DNA of 64,000 bases from an uncultured Luteitalea sp. (GCA_934541105.1 CAKTDA010000004.1:310001-374000); one strand, 5' to 3'; shown: positions 27,742 through 36,708, numbered from the stretch's first letter. Notes: generated from the sequence alone by a model not told the origin. A program made the numbers and translations.

Positions 27742-28299
27742 ATGGGCCTGCTCGAACAACTGCTTGGCGGACGCAGCAACGCCGCCGTCGACCAGATCAG
27801 CCGCCAGCTCGGGCTCGACCCGGCGCAGGCACAACTGGGGCTCGACGCCCTCCTGCCGGCGGTCGCGGCGGGATTGCAGCGCAACTCCTCGACGCCCCAG
27901 GGGCTCGAGAGCCTGCTCGGCGCGCTCACCGGCGGACAGCACCAGCGCTACGTGGACGACCCCTCGGTGCTCGGCCAGCAGGCCGCGATCGACGACGGCA
28001 ACGGCATCCTCGGCCACATTTTCGGCAGCAAGGACGTCAGCCGCGACGTCGCGGCCCGCGCGTCCGCGCAGAGCGGTCTCGGCCCCGAGGTGCTCAAGCG
28101 GATGCTGCCGCTCGTCGCCGCGCTCGTGATGGGCGCGATGTCGAGCAATCGCGGCCAGGCCTCAGGCGCGGGCGCCGGCCTGCCGGCTGGCCTCGGATCG
28201 GGCGGCGGGGGCGGCCTTCTCGACATGCTGACGCCGCTGCTCGATTCCAACCGCGACGGCTCGATCCTCGACGACGTGCTCGGGAAGTTCCTGAGGTAG
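27742..28299 (+). CDS. DUF937 (YidB-like) family protein
   Basis: A 185-residue cytosolic protein with the DUF937 pattern. An N-terminal helix MGLLEQLLGGRSNAAVDQIS is followed by LGLDPAQAQLGLDALLPAVA and a helical DGNGILGHIFGSKD repeat, and the C-terminus has a Gly-rich linker then LLDMLTPLLDSNRDGSILDD. The last block reads like an EF-hand-type acidic loop (DSNRDGS). The function is unknown. AAAGGA about seven bases before the ATG is a good ribosome-binding site. A palindrome that may act as terminator follows at 28309-28332. Confidence 0.85.
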   Translation: MGLLEQLLGGRSNAAVDQISRQLGLDPAQAQLGLDALLPAVAAGLQRNSSTPQGLESLLGALTGGQHQRYVDDPSVLGQQAAIDDGNGILGHIFGSKDVSRDVAARASAQSGLGPEVLKRMLPLVAALVMGAMSSNRGQASGAGAGLPAGLGSGGGGGLLDMLTPLLDSNRDGSILDDVLGKFLR

Positions 28300-28308
28300 C
28301 CTCACGGC

Positions 28309-28332
28309 AGGGCGCGCTCCCAGAACGCGCCT
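28309..28332. repeat. Imperfect palindrome after DUF937 gene, REP-like
   Basis: AGGGCGCGCTC and the partly complementary GAACGCGCCTC flank a short loop ten bases after the stop codon. No T-run follows, so it is a weak terminator candidate at best. It closely resembles the perfect palindrome at 43588-43611, which suggests a dispersed repeat family. The rest of the 28300-28566 gap is GC-rich and shows no gene. Confidence 0.5.
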
Positions 28333-28566
28333 CGGTCCCCGCTCCCCCCGCACGCGGCGTTCGGCGGGGCGGGCGGCGCCGTTTGCTCTGTCGAGGTCGC
28401 TGCGCACGCCGGGCCGCCCACGAATCCGGAAACCGGGCGCACAATGGCTTCGTATGTGCTATCCAGGGGACGCAAGCAACCGCTTGCCTGACGCCCCGGA
28501 ACAGCCGGCTACCGTTTGCCGCCACGCCGGGCCTCGTGCCTGCCGGGCGGCCCTACTTCACTAGTC

Positions 28567-30189
28567 ATGCAGGACATCGTCCGAGCCAGCACGCCGGGGC
28601 AGGTCACCGCGACGCCCACCGAGCACGACGGGCCGCTGTCGCCGCGGCTCGCCGGGCAGGCGGCGCGGCGCCTCTGCTGGGTGTCGCTGCTCGCCGCGGT
28701 GACCACCGTCTTCGCGTTCGTCTTCCACCGCATCGTGCAGCCCGAGTTCATCCCGGTGCAGCAGGATCCGGTCAACGCGCTCGCCCTGCTGGCCAACGTC
28801 CTCGGCGCCGCCGGCCTCATCGCGCTCCAGCACTACCGGGTCGTGCCGCCGGCCACCATCATCACGGCGGGGATGCTGTTCGAGTTGATCGTGGCGTTCT
28901 CGATCTCCACGATCGAGACGAGCCTGCCGTTCGACCCCAACGCCTCGGTGCGCGGCGGGTCCACGCTGTCGATCTGGATCATCATCGTCGGCTTCCTGGT
29001 GCCCAACAGGCCGGTGGCGACGCTGACCGTCGCCCTCCTGGCGGCCACGACGTGGCCGGTGGCCTATGCCATCAACGTCAGCCGGCTCGACCTGGTGCCC
29101 CTGCCGACGAACAGGCTCCTCGCGTGGGTGTTCCTGCCGTACCTGTCGGCGCTGTGGGCGTACTTCATCGCCAGGCGGACCTACGGGATGGAGATTGCCG
29201 CGCAGAAGGCGCAGGACCTCGGGAGCTACCACCTCGAGTCGCTCATCGGCACCGGCGGCATGGGCGAGGTGTGGCGCGCCCGACACAAGATGCTGGCGCG
29301 CGAGGCGGCCATCAAGATCATCAGGCCCGAGTTGATGCAGGGCGCGTCGGCGCGGCAGGCCGACGTCGCGATGCGGCGGTTCGAGCGGGAGGCGCGGGTC
29401 ACCGCCGACCTCCAGAGCCCTCACACGGTGTACCTGTACGACTTCGGCACGTCGCGCGACGGGCACTTCTACTTCGTGATGGAACTGCTCGACGGCGTCA
29501 GCCTGCAGAAGCTGGTGCAGGTGTTCGGCCCGCAGCCTGGATCGCGAGTGATTCACATCCTGCGGCAGGTCTGCCTCTCGCTCGAGGAGGCGCACGCGCG
29601 CGGCATGGTGCACCGCGACCTGAAGCCGTCCAACATCATGCTCTGCAAGGTCGCGCTGCAGCACGACTTCGTCAAGGTGCTGGACTTCGGCCTCGTCAAG
29701 CCGACGCAGACCGACGATGTGACGCACCTGACGGTGGAGGGCGTCTCGGCGGGCACTCCCGGCTACATAGCGCCGGAGATTGCGATGGGCGAGGGCCGCA
29801 TCGACGGCCGCGCCGACATCTACACGCTCGGCTGCGTGGCCTACTACCTGTTGACGGGCGCGCTGGTGTTCACCGAGACGAGCCCGACGGCCATGGCCGT
29901 CGCGCACGTCCAGAAGGCGCCAATCCCGCCATCGCAGCGCACCGAGCTCCCGGTGTCTGCCGATCTCGAGGCCGTCGTGATGCAGTGTCTCGCCAAGAAG
30001 CCTGGCGACAGGCCCGCCGGAGCGCGCGCGCTGATTCGCATGCTCGACGCCTGCGACGACGCCAAGCAGTGGTGCGTGGACGACGCGGATGCCTGGTGGC
30101 GGACGCACCTGCCGCCATCCTCCTCGCACCGCAAGCCGGCCGTCGATCGGGACGCACAGCCACAGCCCTCCCCGGTGCTGGTACGCTGA
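28567..30189 (+). CDS. Membrane-anchored Ser/Thr protein kinase (PknB-type catalytic domain)
   Basis: A 540-residue protein. The first ~200 residues contain about six membrane helices (for example VSLLAAVTTVFAFVFHRI and LSIWIIIVGFLVP), an uncommon sensor arrangement. The kinase domain starts near residue 217: IGTGGMGEVWRAR is the Gly loop, AAIKII holds the ATP lysine, VHRDLKPSN (near 348) is the catalytic loop, DFG and APE (TPGYIAPE) are present. The domain is complete and should be active. No PASTA repeats follow. The next gene starts 11 bases later, so the two are probably co-transcribed. The ATG at 28567 lacks a clear Shine-Dalgarno. Confidence 0.9.
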   Translation: MQDIVRASTPGQVTATPTEHDGPLSPRLAGQAARRLCWVSLLAAVTTVFAFVFHRIVQPEFIPVQQDPVNALALLANVLGAAGLIALQHYRVVPPATIITAGMLFELIVAFSISTIETSLPFDPNASVRGGSTLSIWIIIVGFLVPNRPVATLTVALLAATTWPVAYAINVSRLDLVPLPTNRLLAWVFLPYLSALWAYFIARRTYGMEIAAQKAQDLGSYHLESLIGTGGMGEVWRARHKMLAREAAIKIIRPELMQGASARQADVAMRRFEREARVTADLQSPHTVYLYDFGTSRDGHFYFVMELLDGVSLQKLVQVFGPQPGSRVIHILRQVCLSLEEAHARGMVHRDLKPSNIMLCKVALQHDFVKVLDFGLVKPTQTDDVTHLTVEGVSAGTPGYIAPEIAMGEGRIDGRADIYTLGCVAYYLLTGALVFTETSPTAMAVAHVQKAPIPPSQRTELPVSADLEAVVMQCLAKKPGDRPAGARALIRMLDACDDAKQWCVDDADAWWRTHLPPSSSHRKPAVDRDAQPQPSPVLVR

Positions 30190-30199
30190 TCGCCGACCC

Positions 30200-32428
30200 G
30201 TGAACACCGTCTCCCTCGCGCGCACGGCCATGACGGTGGCCGCCGCCATGCTGGCCCACCAGGTTGCCGGCAAGGCGGTGCGCGACGCGCTGTTCCTCAG
30301 CGCGATGCCGGTCACCGACCTCCCGCGGATGATGATCGTCGCGGCGCTGATGTCGCTGGCCGCCGTGCCGCTGTACTCGCACCTGCTCACGTGGGTCGGC
30401 CCCCGCGTCCTCGTGCCGGCGGGGTTCCTCGTGAGCGCGCTTGCCCACGTGGCGGAGTGGTACTGGTTCGGCAGTTCGCCGCTCGTGCCGGTGGCCGTCT
30501 ACATCCACGTGGCCTCGTTCGGCGCGCTGCTGCTGTCTGGCTTCTGGTCGCTCACGAGCGAGCTGTTCGATCCCCACACCGCCAGGCAGCAGGTCGTGCG
30601 GATTGCCACGGCGGGCTCTATCGGCGGCATGGCGGGCGGTCTCCTCATGGAGCGCACAGGTGCCTGGGCGCAGGCCGAGACCGCGCTGCTGCTGCTCGCC
30701 GCGTTCCATGCGGCCGCGGCCATCGGCCTGCTGCCGCTGCGGTCGTCGTCGAAGCCGCGCGCGCCTCTCGAGAAGCCAGAACCCCTCTTCGGCCGCCAGG
30801 TGCTGACGGTGTGGCCGAAGGTGCGCGAGATTGCCGCGCTCGTCGTGCTCGGAACGGCGAGTGCCGCGATCATCGACTACCTGTTCAAGTCGCGGGCCGC
30901 CACCGACTACAGCGGCGGCGAGCTGCTGCAGTACTTCGCGATCTTCTACACGGCGACCCAGGTCGGCACGGTGCTTTTCCAGACGCTGTTCGCGCGGCGC
31001 GTCCAGCAGGCACTCGGCATCGGCCGGTCGGTCACGGCACTGCCATTCGGCGTCGGTGTCGGGTCGGTCGTCGCGGTGTTCTTCCCGGTGACTCCCGTCT
31101 TCGCCACGGTGCGGTTCACCGAGTACGTCCTGCGCGGCTCGGTCTTCCGCAGCGGATACGAGCTGCTGTTCTCGGCCCTGTCGCCGGCCGAGAAGCGGCG
31201 CGTGAAGACGTTCCTCGACGTCGCGTGCGATCGCGCGGGCGATGCCCTCGGGGCAGGGCTCGTGCAGCTGCTCCTGCTCGTCGGCGGCTCGTCGTTCCTC
31301 GTCTCGGAGCTGCTCGGCGTGGTGCTCGTGATGGTGGCCGCCAGCATCTGGATCGGCGAGCGCCTCGACGCCAGGTACCTCCGGACGATCGAGCAGCGCC
31401 TCGTGGACCATGCGGCCGAGAACGGCCTCGTGGGGCTCAGCGAGTTCGGCGCCCCGACGATCGTGAGCATGGAGTTGCCGTCCGTGGCCGTGCCGGTCGC
31501 GATCGAGGACGTCACGCCGGGCCACTACGAGCACGTGCCGGTGCAGGTGCTGCTCGACGAGCCGCTCGATCTGCTGCGCCAGCTGCGATCGGGCGAGCGC
31601 GACGGCGTGATCGTGGCGCTCGAGTCGGCGGCGCGCTTCGAGGCGATGCACGTGGCGCAGGCCCTGCAGCTGCTGGCCTGGGACGACGTGACGGCGCCGG
31701 TGCGTCGCGCGCTCGAACGGTCGGCCGATCGGCACGTCGGGCTGCTCACCGACACGCTGCTCGACGGCGGCACGGACTTCGCCGTACGGCGCCGCATCCC
31801 GCGCATCCTGATCAGCGCGCCGACGCAGCGCGCCCTTGACGGCCTCGTGCTCGGGCTCTCCGACAGCCGGTTCGAGGTGCGCTACCAGTGCAGCCGCGCG
31901 ATGGATCGCATCCTGATCGCGGAGCCGACGCTCCGCGTGGATGCGGCCCGGATCTTCCAGGTCGTGGAGCGCGAGCTGTCGGTGGCGCGGCCGGTGTGGA
32001 ACGGCCATCGCCTGCTCGATCAGTTCGAGAGCGCCGACGCCGTCATGTTCCTCGACGAGCACCTGCGTGATCGCGCCAGCCGCAGCCTCGAGCACGTGTT
32101 CTCGCTGCTCGTCACCGTGCTGCCGCGTGAGCCCCTGAAGGCCGCCTTCCGTGCGGTCCATGCCGAGGAGCCCATGCTGCGCGGGCTCGCGCTCGAGTAC
32201 CTCACCGGCGTCCTCCCAGACACGGTGCGCGTGCGGCTGTGGGACATCCTCGATGCCGACGAGACACCCGGCGGGGCGCCCGTGACGTCGCACGAGGCCC
32301 TCGAGGAACTGCTGCGCTCGCAGGACGGCCTGCTCGAGCAGCTCTCGCGCGCTATAGCGTCCGGCGACGATGCTCGCGGGCAATCTGGCCAGCCAGCGCG
32401 AGCCAGGCCACCGTCAGACCGACGTTGA
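30200..32428 (+). CDS. ADP/ATP-translocase-like (NTT/MFS) transporter fused to HEAT-like repeats
   Basis: A 742-residue protein. The first ~420 residues carry about 11-12 membrane helices and the pattern of the Npt1/Tlc-type nucleotide transporters (VRDALFL in the first loop, EKRRVKTFLDVACDRAGDAL near the last helices). The remaining ~300 residues are soluble and helical with repeats such as FEVRYQCSRAMDRIL and RRRIPRILISAPTQRALDGL, which look like HEAT repeats. The start is a GTG at 30200. The 3' end overlaps the facing gene by 77 bases. The homologous single-domain transporter at 32352-33734 is encoded on the other strand. The transported solute is inferred, not shown. Confidence 0.75.
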   Translation: MNTVSLARTAMTVAAAMLAHQVAGKAVRDALFLSAMPVTDLPRMMIVAALMSLAAVPLYSHLLTWVGPRVLVPAGFLVSALAHVAEWYWFGSSPLVPVAVYIHVASFGALLLSGFWSLTSELFDPHTARQQVVRIATAGSIGGMAGGLLMERTGAWAQAETALLLLAAFHAAAAIGLLPLRSSSKPRAPLEKPEPLFGRQVLTVWPKVREIAALVVLGTASAAIIDYLFKSRAATDYSGGELLQYFAIFYTATQVGTVLFQTLFARRVQQALGIGRSVTALPFGVGVGSVVAVFFPVTPVFATVRFTEYVLRGSVFRSGYELLFSALSPAEKRRVKTFLDVACDRAGDALGAGLVQLLLLVGGSSFLVSELLGVVLVMVAASIWIGERLDARYLRTIEQRLVDHAAENGLVGLSEFGAPTIVSMELPSVAVPVAIEDVTPGHYEHVPVQVLLDEPLDLLRQLRSGERDGVIVALESAARFEAMHVAQALQLLAWDDVTAPVRRALERSADRHVGLLTDTLLDGGTDFAVRRRIPRILISAPTQRALDGLVLGLSDSRFEVRYQCSRAMDRILIAEPTLRVDAARIFQVVERELSVARPVWNGHRLLDQFESADAVMFLDEHLRDRASRSLEHVFSLLVTVLPREPLKAAFRAVHAEEPMLRGLALEYLTGVLPDTVRVRLWDILDADETPGGAPVTSHEALEELLRSQDGLLEQLSRAIASGDDARGQSGQPARARPPSDRR

Positions 32429-33734
32429 GCCACGCAAAGGTCCCGATGCCGGCGCCGAGCGCCGTTCCCGCGCGGACGATGGCCGCCTGCAACACGTCGC
32501 CGAGGCGCATGAAGAACGTGTCGATTGCCGCCTTTGCCTTGTACTTGGCCTCGCGCGACGTCGGCAGGAAGAGCGCCTGCCGCACGGTGTTCTGCACCGA
32601 GTAGTCGGTGCTGTTCTCGAGCACCTTGAGCACGCTGACCACTGCGAGCACCGGCGCCACCGCAATCACCGAGTAGTTCACGAGCGCGATGATCGGCAGG
32701 ATGAACAGCGCGCCGCGCACGCCCAGGTGTCGCAGCAGCCGCGATGTCACGAACAACTGCAGCAGCAGGCCGAGCAGGTTGACGCGCCCGAAGAACGTGC
32801 CATAGAAGCCGCCGATGAACCGCTGGCGCTCTGCGATGTCGCCATCGGCCGCAAACCGGGCCACCGCCTCGCCGACGACGAGCTTGCTGAGCAGGAACTC
32901 GCCCGACGTGTTGACGACGTTCAGGAGCACCATCAGTCCGGCGATGAGCAGCAGGTAGCGATCGGCGAACACGAGGGCGAAGCCGTTGCGCCCGCCAATC
33001 GGCGCCTCGTTCTGTTCCTGCCCCACGACGTCCGTGCGCTGCACTTCGCGCCTGTTGACGACGACGATGAGGCCGAAGCAGAGGCCCAGCAGCACCGCCG
33101 TGGCCACCATCAGCGTGCCGGGATCGGCCGACGTGCGCTTCACGAGCGCGGCAGCGGCCTCGGCGCCGATCCAGGCGCCGAGCGAACTGCCGACGCCGAT
33201 GAACGGGAACAGCCGCCGGCCCTGGCCTTCCGTGTACAGGTCGTTCGTGAAGGCCCAGAACTGCGAGATCACGAACACGTTGTAGATGCCGAGCCAGATG
33301 TAGAAGACGATGCCGACCTGCATGCCGGCCGCGCGCGCGGCGGCAAACGCCAGCAGGTTCACGCCGAAGAACACGCTCGTGATGCCCATCAGCGGCACGC
33401 GCGGCACGCGCGAAGCGAGCCAGCTGTACGCCGGCACGACGCCGAGCAGCAGCACGGCCTGCGCCGCCGAGGAGTACGCCTTCACCTCGGCGCCGCCTTC
33501 GGTGAGGATCAGCGCTTCGCGTGCGGTCTTGAGCAGGTAGTACCCGGCCAGCAGCAGGAACACGGTGACCGCGAGCATCACCGCCGCGGGGCCCTCGCCG
33601 GCACGCACGTCGGCAAAGAAGGAGAGGCCGCGTTCGAGCGCGCTGCGGGGCGCATCACCGACGGTGCGGAAGTGCGGGAACGACTGCTGCGACCGCAGTT
33701 CGGGGTGGCTGAGGAGTGTGCGCGGTTCGTTCAT
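32352..33734 (-). CDS. ADP/ATP-translocase-like (NTT/MFS) membrane transporter
   Basis: A 460-residue transporter with about 12 membrane helices. LLAGYYLLKTAREALILTEG and the loop FWAFTNDLYTEGQGRRLFPF are typical of the Npt1/Npt2 nucleotide-transporter group of the MFS/NTT family, as is the end region KYKAKAAIDTFFMRLGDVLQ. Classical members of intracellular bacteria exchange ATP for ADP; free-living homologues are mostly uncharacterised. The ATG at 33734 overlaps the stop of the kinase-like gene by one base (TGATG), so translation is coupled. It is the third gene of the leftward operon that starts with the Omp85-like barrel. Confidence 0.78.
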   Translation of the reverse strand: MNEPRTLLSHPELRSQQSFPHFRTVGDAPRSALERGLSFFADVRAGEGPAAVMLAVTVFLLLAGYYLLKTAREALILTEGGAEVKAYSSAAQAVLLLGVVPAYSWLASRVPRVPLMGITSVFFGVNLLAFAAARAAGMQVGIVFYIWLGIYNVFVISQFWAFTNDLYTEGQGRRLFPFIGVGSSLGAWIGAEAAAALVKRTSADPGTLMVATAVLLGLCFGLIVVVNRREVQRTDVVGQEQNEAPIGGRNGFALVFADRYLLLIAGLMVLLNVVNTSGEFLLSKLVVGEAVARFAADGDIAERQRFIGGFYGTFFGRVNLLGLLLQLFVTSRLLRHLGVRGALFILPIIALVNYSVIAVAPVLAVVSVLKVLENSTDYSVQNTVRQALFLPTSREAKYKAKAAIDTFFMRLGDVLQAAIVRAGTALGAGIGTFAWLNVGLTVAWLALAGQIAREHRRRTL

Positions 33735-35407
33735 CAGCGGTACAGCCCGACGGGCGTCCAGCGCTCGCCGTCGCGGCGGAAGTAGAACGCCACCGGCGTG
33801 GACCAGTGCCGGTACTCGGGGTGAACCGCGTGGACGCGGGCTGCGACGAAGGAGTCGGCCGCGAGCTCGGTCGGCATGGGCGCCTCGGGGATCTCCGTGG
33901 CGACGGCGCTGCCGACGTTCGCGTGCGCGCCCGTCTCGTTGTCGAAGCGCTGCCACTGCACGACGTAGCGCGACGGAGGCTTGGCAGCCCGTGCGTCCAC
34001 GGCAGCGTTGGCGAATCGCAGGCGCCCACCGGCGAGTTCGGGCGAGACGAGCGGGGTGACGCCGGTGAGCCACTCGCGTGCGATGGCGTCTCGCCGGCCG
34101 ATGAGCGCGGCGACGACCTGCGACGTGGCGTCCGGATCGGCATATCGCCCCTGTTCGGCCAGCAGTCGCAGCTGCGTGTCGGTGAAGGCCGCCACCCGCC
34201 GCGCGCCCCAGAACGCGTCGTCGGCGCGCATGTTGAGGAACGCGGCGTTCGGGTACTCGGCCTTCCAGTCTTCGGGGTCGAAGCCGTCGGCGTGGAACGG
34301 CCCGACCGATGGATGGAAGGGGCCGATGCGCCGGCGGGCCCATTCAGGGGCCCAGAGGCCGAACGTGCGCAGGATGCGCCAGGCGGTGGCGCCGTCGATC
34401 AGGTACCCACGCCCGGAACGGGCGCTGTCGGGCCCGACGGTGCCGCTTCCCATGATCGAGCCGAAGTCGAACATGTAGTGACGGATGGCGGAGACGTCGC
34501 CGTCGCCCTCGAGCATGTCGAGCGTGTTGTTGGCTCGTGAGTCGTCGTGGTTGACCCACGCCGCGAAGACGCGGGATCCCCGCAGTTCGCGCCGGTGTTC
34601 GTGGGGGTAGATGTCGTTCGGGTCGTCGGCGCGCGTGCCGTAGTAGCGGAACTGGCCCACGGGCTTGCCCGGCGCGAAGCGGCTTGCGAGCGCGCGGTAG
34701 GTGCCGTCGCCGTTGCGGGCGGCGCGCCAGAGCACGCGCTGCAGCGTGTCGCGCGTGAAGGGCTGCGAGGCGCCCGCGCGATCGCGGTAGCGGGCCTCCG
34801 GCGCGATGGTGATGGTGTCGGGATCGATCGTGATCAGGTAGTTCTCCACCACGTGGTAGCCGATGGCGTGGTAGAGCAGCGTGCCGATCATCTCGGCACC
34901 GGTCGCCAGCTGCGGATGGCCGGGCGGATCGAACTCGATCTGGTACAGCTGCCTGTCGCTGGCGCCGGTGATGACGGCGCGGAACCCTGGCTGCAGGCCG
35001 CTGTTCTTGCCGGCCACGATCGTCCAGGCGCTCGCGTTCACCGCCTCGATGGAGTTGGGCCCGCGTACGAGGTCGGCATCCGACGGCGTGTGGTACACGA
35101 CGCGGTTGGTGAACCAGCTCGAGTCGGGCACTTCGTCGAGCGTGTTGACGTTGAGCGCGCGGATGTCGCGGCGGTCGCCCTTGATGGCGAACGTGTTCTC
35201 GAGGAAGTCGTAGGACTGGCTCAGTTCCTGCTCGCTGACGCCGCTGGCGTCGGCAATCATGTCGGCGTCCACCCAGAGGGGATCGTCGGGTGCGAACCGG
35301 ATTCGCGATCGCTGGTCCTGCGCCCGCCAGCCCGTGAGCAGGAGCAGGGCACACACGGCCAGCAGGGCGGGCCAGCGGGGAGCACGCGAACGGGTCATGG
35401 GACGCAC
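33734..35407 (-). CDS. Exported protein with kinase-like (HipA/CotH-type) motifs
   Basis: A 557-residue protein with a signal sequence (PALLAVCALLLLTGWRAQ, residues 13-30). I do not recognise a named family, but a kinase-like order of motifs is visible: a Gly loop at VAGKNSG (131-137), a helix with a conserved Glu (ATGAEMIG, Glu172), a catalytic-loop-like VNHDDSRANN (285-294), and FDFGS (313-317) as metal site. The usual ATP-binding Lys before the FDPP motif appears to be Glu158. The C-terminal ~220 residues are of unknown fold. It is likely periplasmic or membrane-attached. The gene is 2 bases after the barrel gene and overlaps the transporter start by one base. Confidence 0.6.
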   Translation of the reverse strand: MRPMTRSRAPRWPALLAVCALLLLTGWRAQDQRSRIRFAPDDPLWVDADMIADASGVSEQELSQSYDFLENTFAIKGDRRDIRALNVNTLDEVPDSSWFTNRVVYHTPSDADLVRGPNSIEAVNASAWTIVAGKNSGLQPGFRAVITGASDRQLYQIEFDPPGHPQLATGAEMIGTLLYHAIGYHVVENYLITIDPDTITIAPEARYRDRAGASQPFTRDTLQRVLWRAARNGDGTYRALASRFAPGKPVGQFRYYGTRADDPNDIYPHEHRRELRGSRVFAAWVNHDDSRANNTLDMLEGDGDVSAIRHYMFDFGSIMGSGTVGPDSARSGRGYLIDGATAWRILRTFGLWAPEWARRRIGPFHPSVGPFHADGFDPEDWKAEYPNAAFLNMRADDAFWGARRVAAFTDTQLRLLAEQGRYADPDATSQVVAALIGRRDAIAREWLTGVTPLVSPELAGGRLRFANAAVDARAAKPPSRYVVQWQRFDNETGAHANVGSAVATEIPEAPMPTELAADSFVAARVHAVHPEYRHWSTPVAFYFRRDGERWTPVGLYR

Positions 35408-35409
35408 AC

Positions 35410-36708
35410 TCAGAAACTCGTGCTGAAGCCGATGATCAGGCGGACGGGATCCTCGCCGCCGAACGCGACGTCGGCTCGCAGGGCCACGGCATCGCTGTAG
35501 CCGAAGCGGAGCCCGATACCGTAGTCGTCGCGCAGGTCCTTCAGGCGGAAGTCGTCCCAGGCGGGTGCGACCTGGCCGGCATCGTAGAAGACGGCGGCCA
35601 TGAGGAACGGGTTCACTTCGTACCGGTACTCGGCCGAGAACAGCAGCGCGCTGCGATCGCGGAAGCGCTGGCGGCTGTAGCCGCGGAGGCTGCGCGCGCC
35701 GCCGAGCGTCGGCTGCAGGAAGAAGGGCACGCGGCCATCGCCGAGCCCGTCGGCGTGCTCGGCCATCAGGCGGACGGCCAGCACGCGCGTCTCGTTCCAG
35801 AACGGGAAGAAGTGCTGCAGGTCCACGCGCGTGCTCGTGAAGCTGTAGTGCCCGCCCTCGCGATCGCTGAAGCGGCGCACGTGCGCCTGGTACAACCCGC
35901 CGCGCCGCGGGTTCAAGGTCGCGCGCGTGTCGATCACGGCGCCCATCTGCATCGTCAGGTAGTCGGGCTGGGCCATGACTCCCGGCAGCGCCGACTCATC
36001 GTACAGCTGGTTCGTGCGCGGGCCGCCCTCGGACGAGGCCGTGATGTCGGGGTCGAGAAAGCCGACGCCGAGGGCGCCGGTCAGCCAACTCGTGACCCGG
36101 ACGCCGGCCGTCACGTCGGCCTGGAACGCGGTCACGCCGAAACTGCTGCGATTGGCGTCGCTGCTGTCGGGCCCTGTGCCGTAGAAGCGCTGCGCGGCCT
36201 CGTGGCGCCGCACGGCCGACACGGTGACGAACCCCGCATCGCGCGGCAGGAAGCTGCGCGTCACGTCGGCGCCGACGAGCATCGACTCACGCAGCGACCC
36301 GAGGGCCCGCACGCTGACCACACCGACATCGGTCGGCTGGCGGAACCCGCCGCCCATCGTCAGGCCGTTGCCTTCGCCGAGGCCGCCGACCTGCGCGAAC
36401 CAGCCGCTGGGCGGATTGAAGAGGCGTGGGAAGAGGCGCGAGTCCTCGATGTAGTCGACGACGGCCTCGACGCGGTTCTTGTGCGGCGGTTCGGCGATCT
36501 GCCGGGCCTTGGCGCGTCGCGCGGCAGCCATGGCCTCGGCACGCGAGGCCGTGTCGGCAGGTTCCTTCGGCTGTGCTCCGACGTCGGCGGTGGGGCAGCA
36601 CACCACCGCGACGAACGCGCCGCAGGCGACGTGTCGCCACACGCCACGCCACGCATGACGCGGCGTCGGCCGTCGCCCGGCATGCGAACCCGGCAGGAGG
36701 AGCGGCAT
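35410..36708 (-). CDS. Omp85/BamA-like outer-membrane beta-barrel protein
   Basis: A 432-residue exported protein. A basic N-terminus and a hydrophobic stretch ending ADVGAQP form the signal peptide. After a ~60-residue helical segment the rest is a beta-barrel: alternating strands, GGARSLRGYSRQRFRDRSAL as the conserved RGY/RGF-type motif of the Omp85 L6 loop, and a terminal strand ending GFSTSF with aromatic last residue. No POTRA domains are visible, so it resembles the short, POTRA-free D15-like barrels. It is first in a tight three-gene operon. A -10-like TCTAAT lies nine bases before the ATG at 36708. Confidence 0.82.
   Translation of the reverse strand: MPLLLPGSHAGRRPTPRHAWRGVWRHVACGAFVAVVCCPTADVGAQPKEPADTASRAEAMAAARRAKARQIAEPPHKNRVEAVVDYIEDSRLFPRLFNPPSGWFAQVGGLGEGNGLTMGGGFRQPTDVGVVSVRALGSLRESMLVGADVTRSFLPRDAGFVTVSAVRRHEAAQRFYGTGPDSSDANRSSFGVTAFQADVTAGVRVTSWLTGALGVGFLDPDITASSEGGPRTNQLYDESALPGVMAQPDYLTMQMGAVIDTRATLNPRRGGLYQAHVRRFSDREGGHYSFTSTRVDLQHFFPFWNETRVLAVRLMAEHADGLGDGRVPFFLQPTLGGARSLRGYSRQRFRDRSALLFSAEYRYEVNPFLMAAVFYDAGQVAPAWDDFRLKDLRDDYGIGLRFGYSDAVALRADVAFGGEDPVRLIIGFSTSF

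Noticed and set aside
28400..28560. Possible c-di-GMP (GEMM) riboswitch before the Ser/Thr kinase gene
   Set aside because: A GACGCAAGC-like segment and a GGCTACCG-like segment caught my eye, but the order and the pairing of the conserved stems do not match the class. A covariance-model search would settle it.
33734..34343. N-terminal extension of the single-domain transporter into the kinase-like gene
   Set aside because: The frame is open, but the extension is Arg-rich antisense-like sequence, and the ATG at 33734 gives the normal family start.
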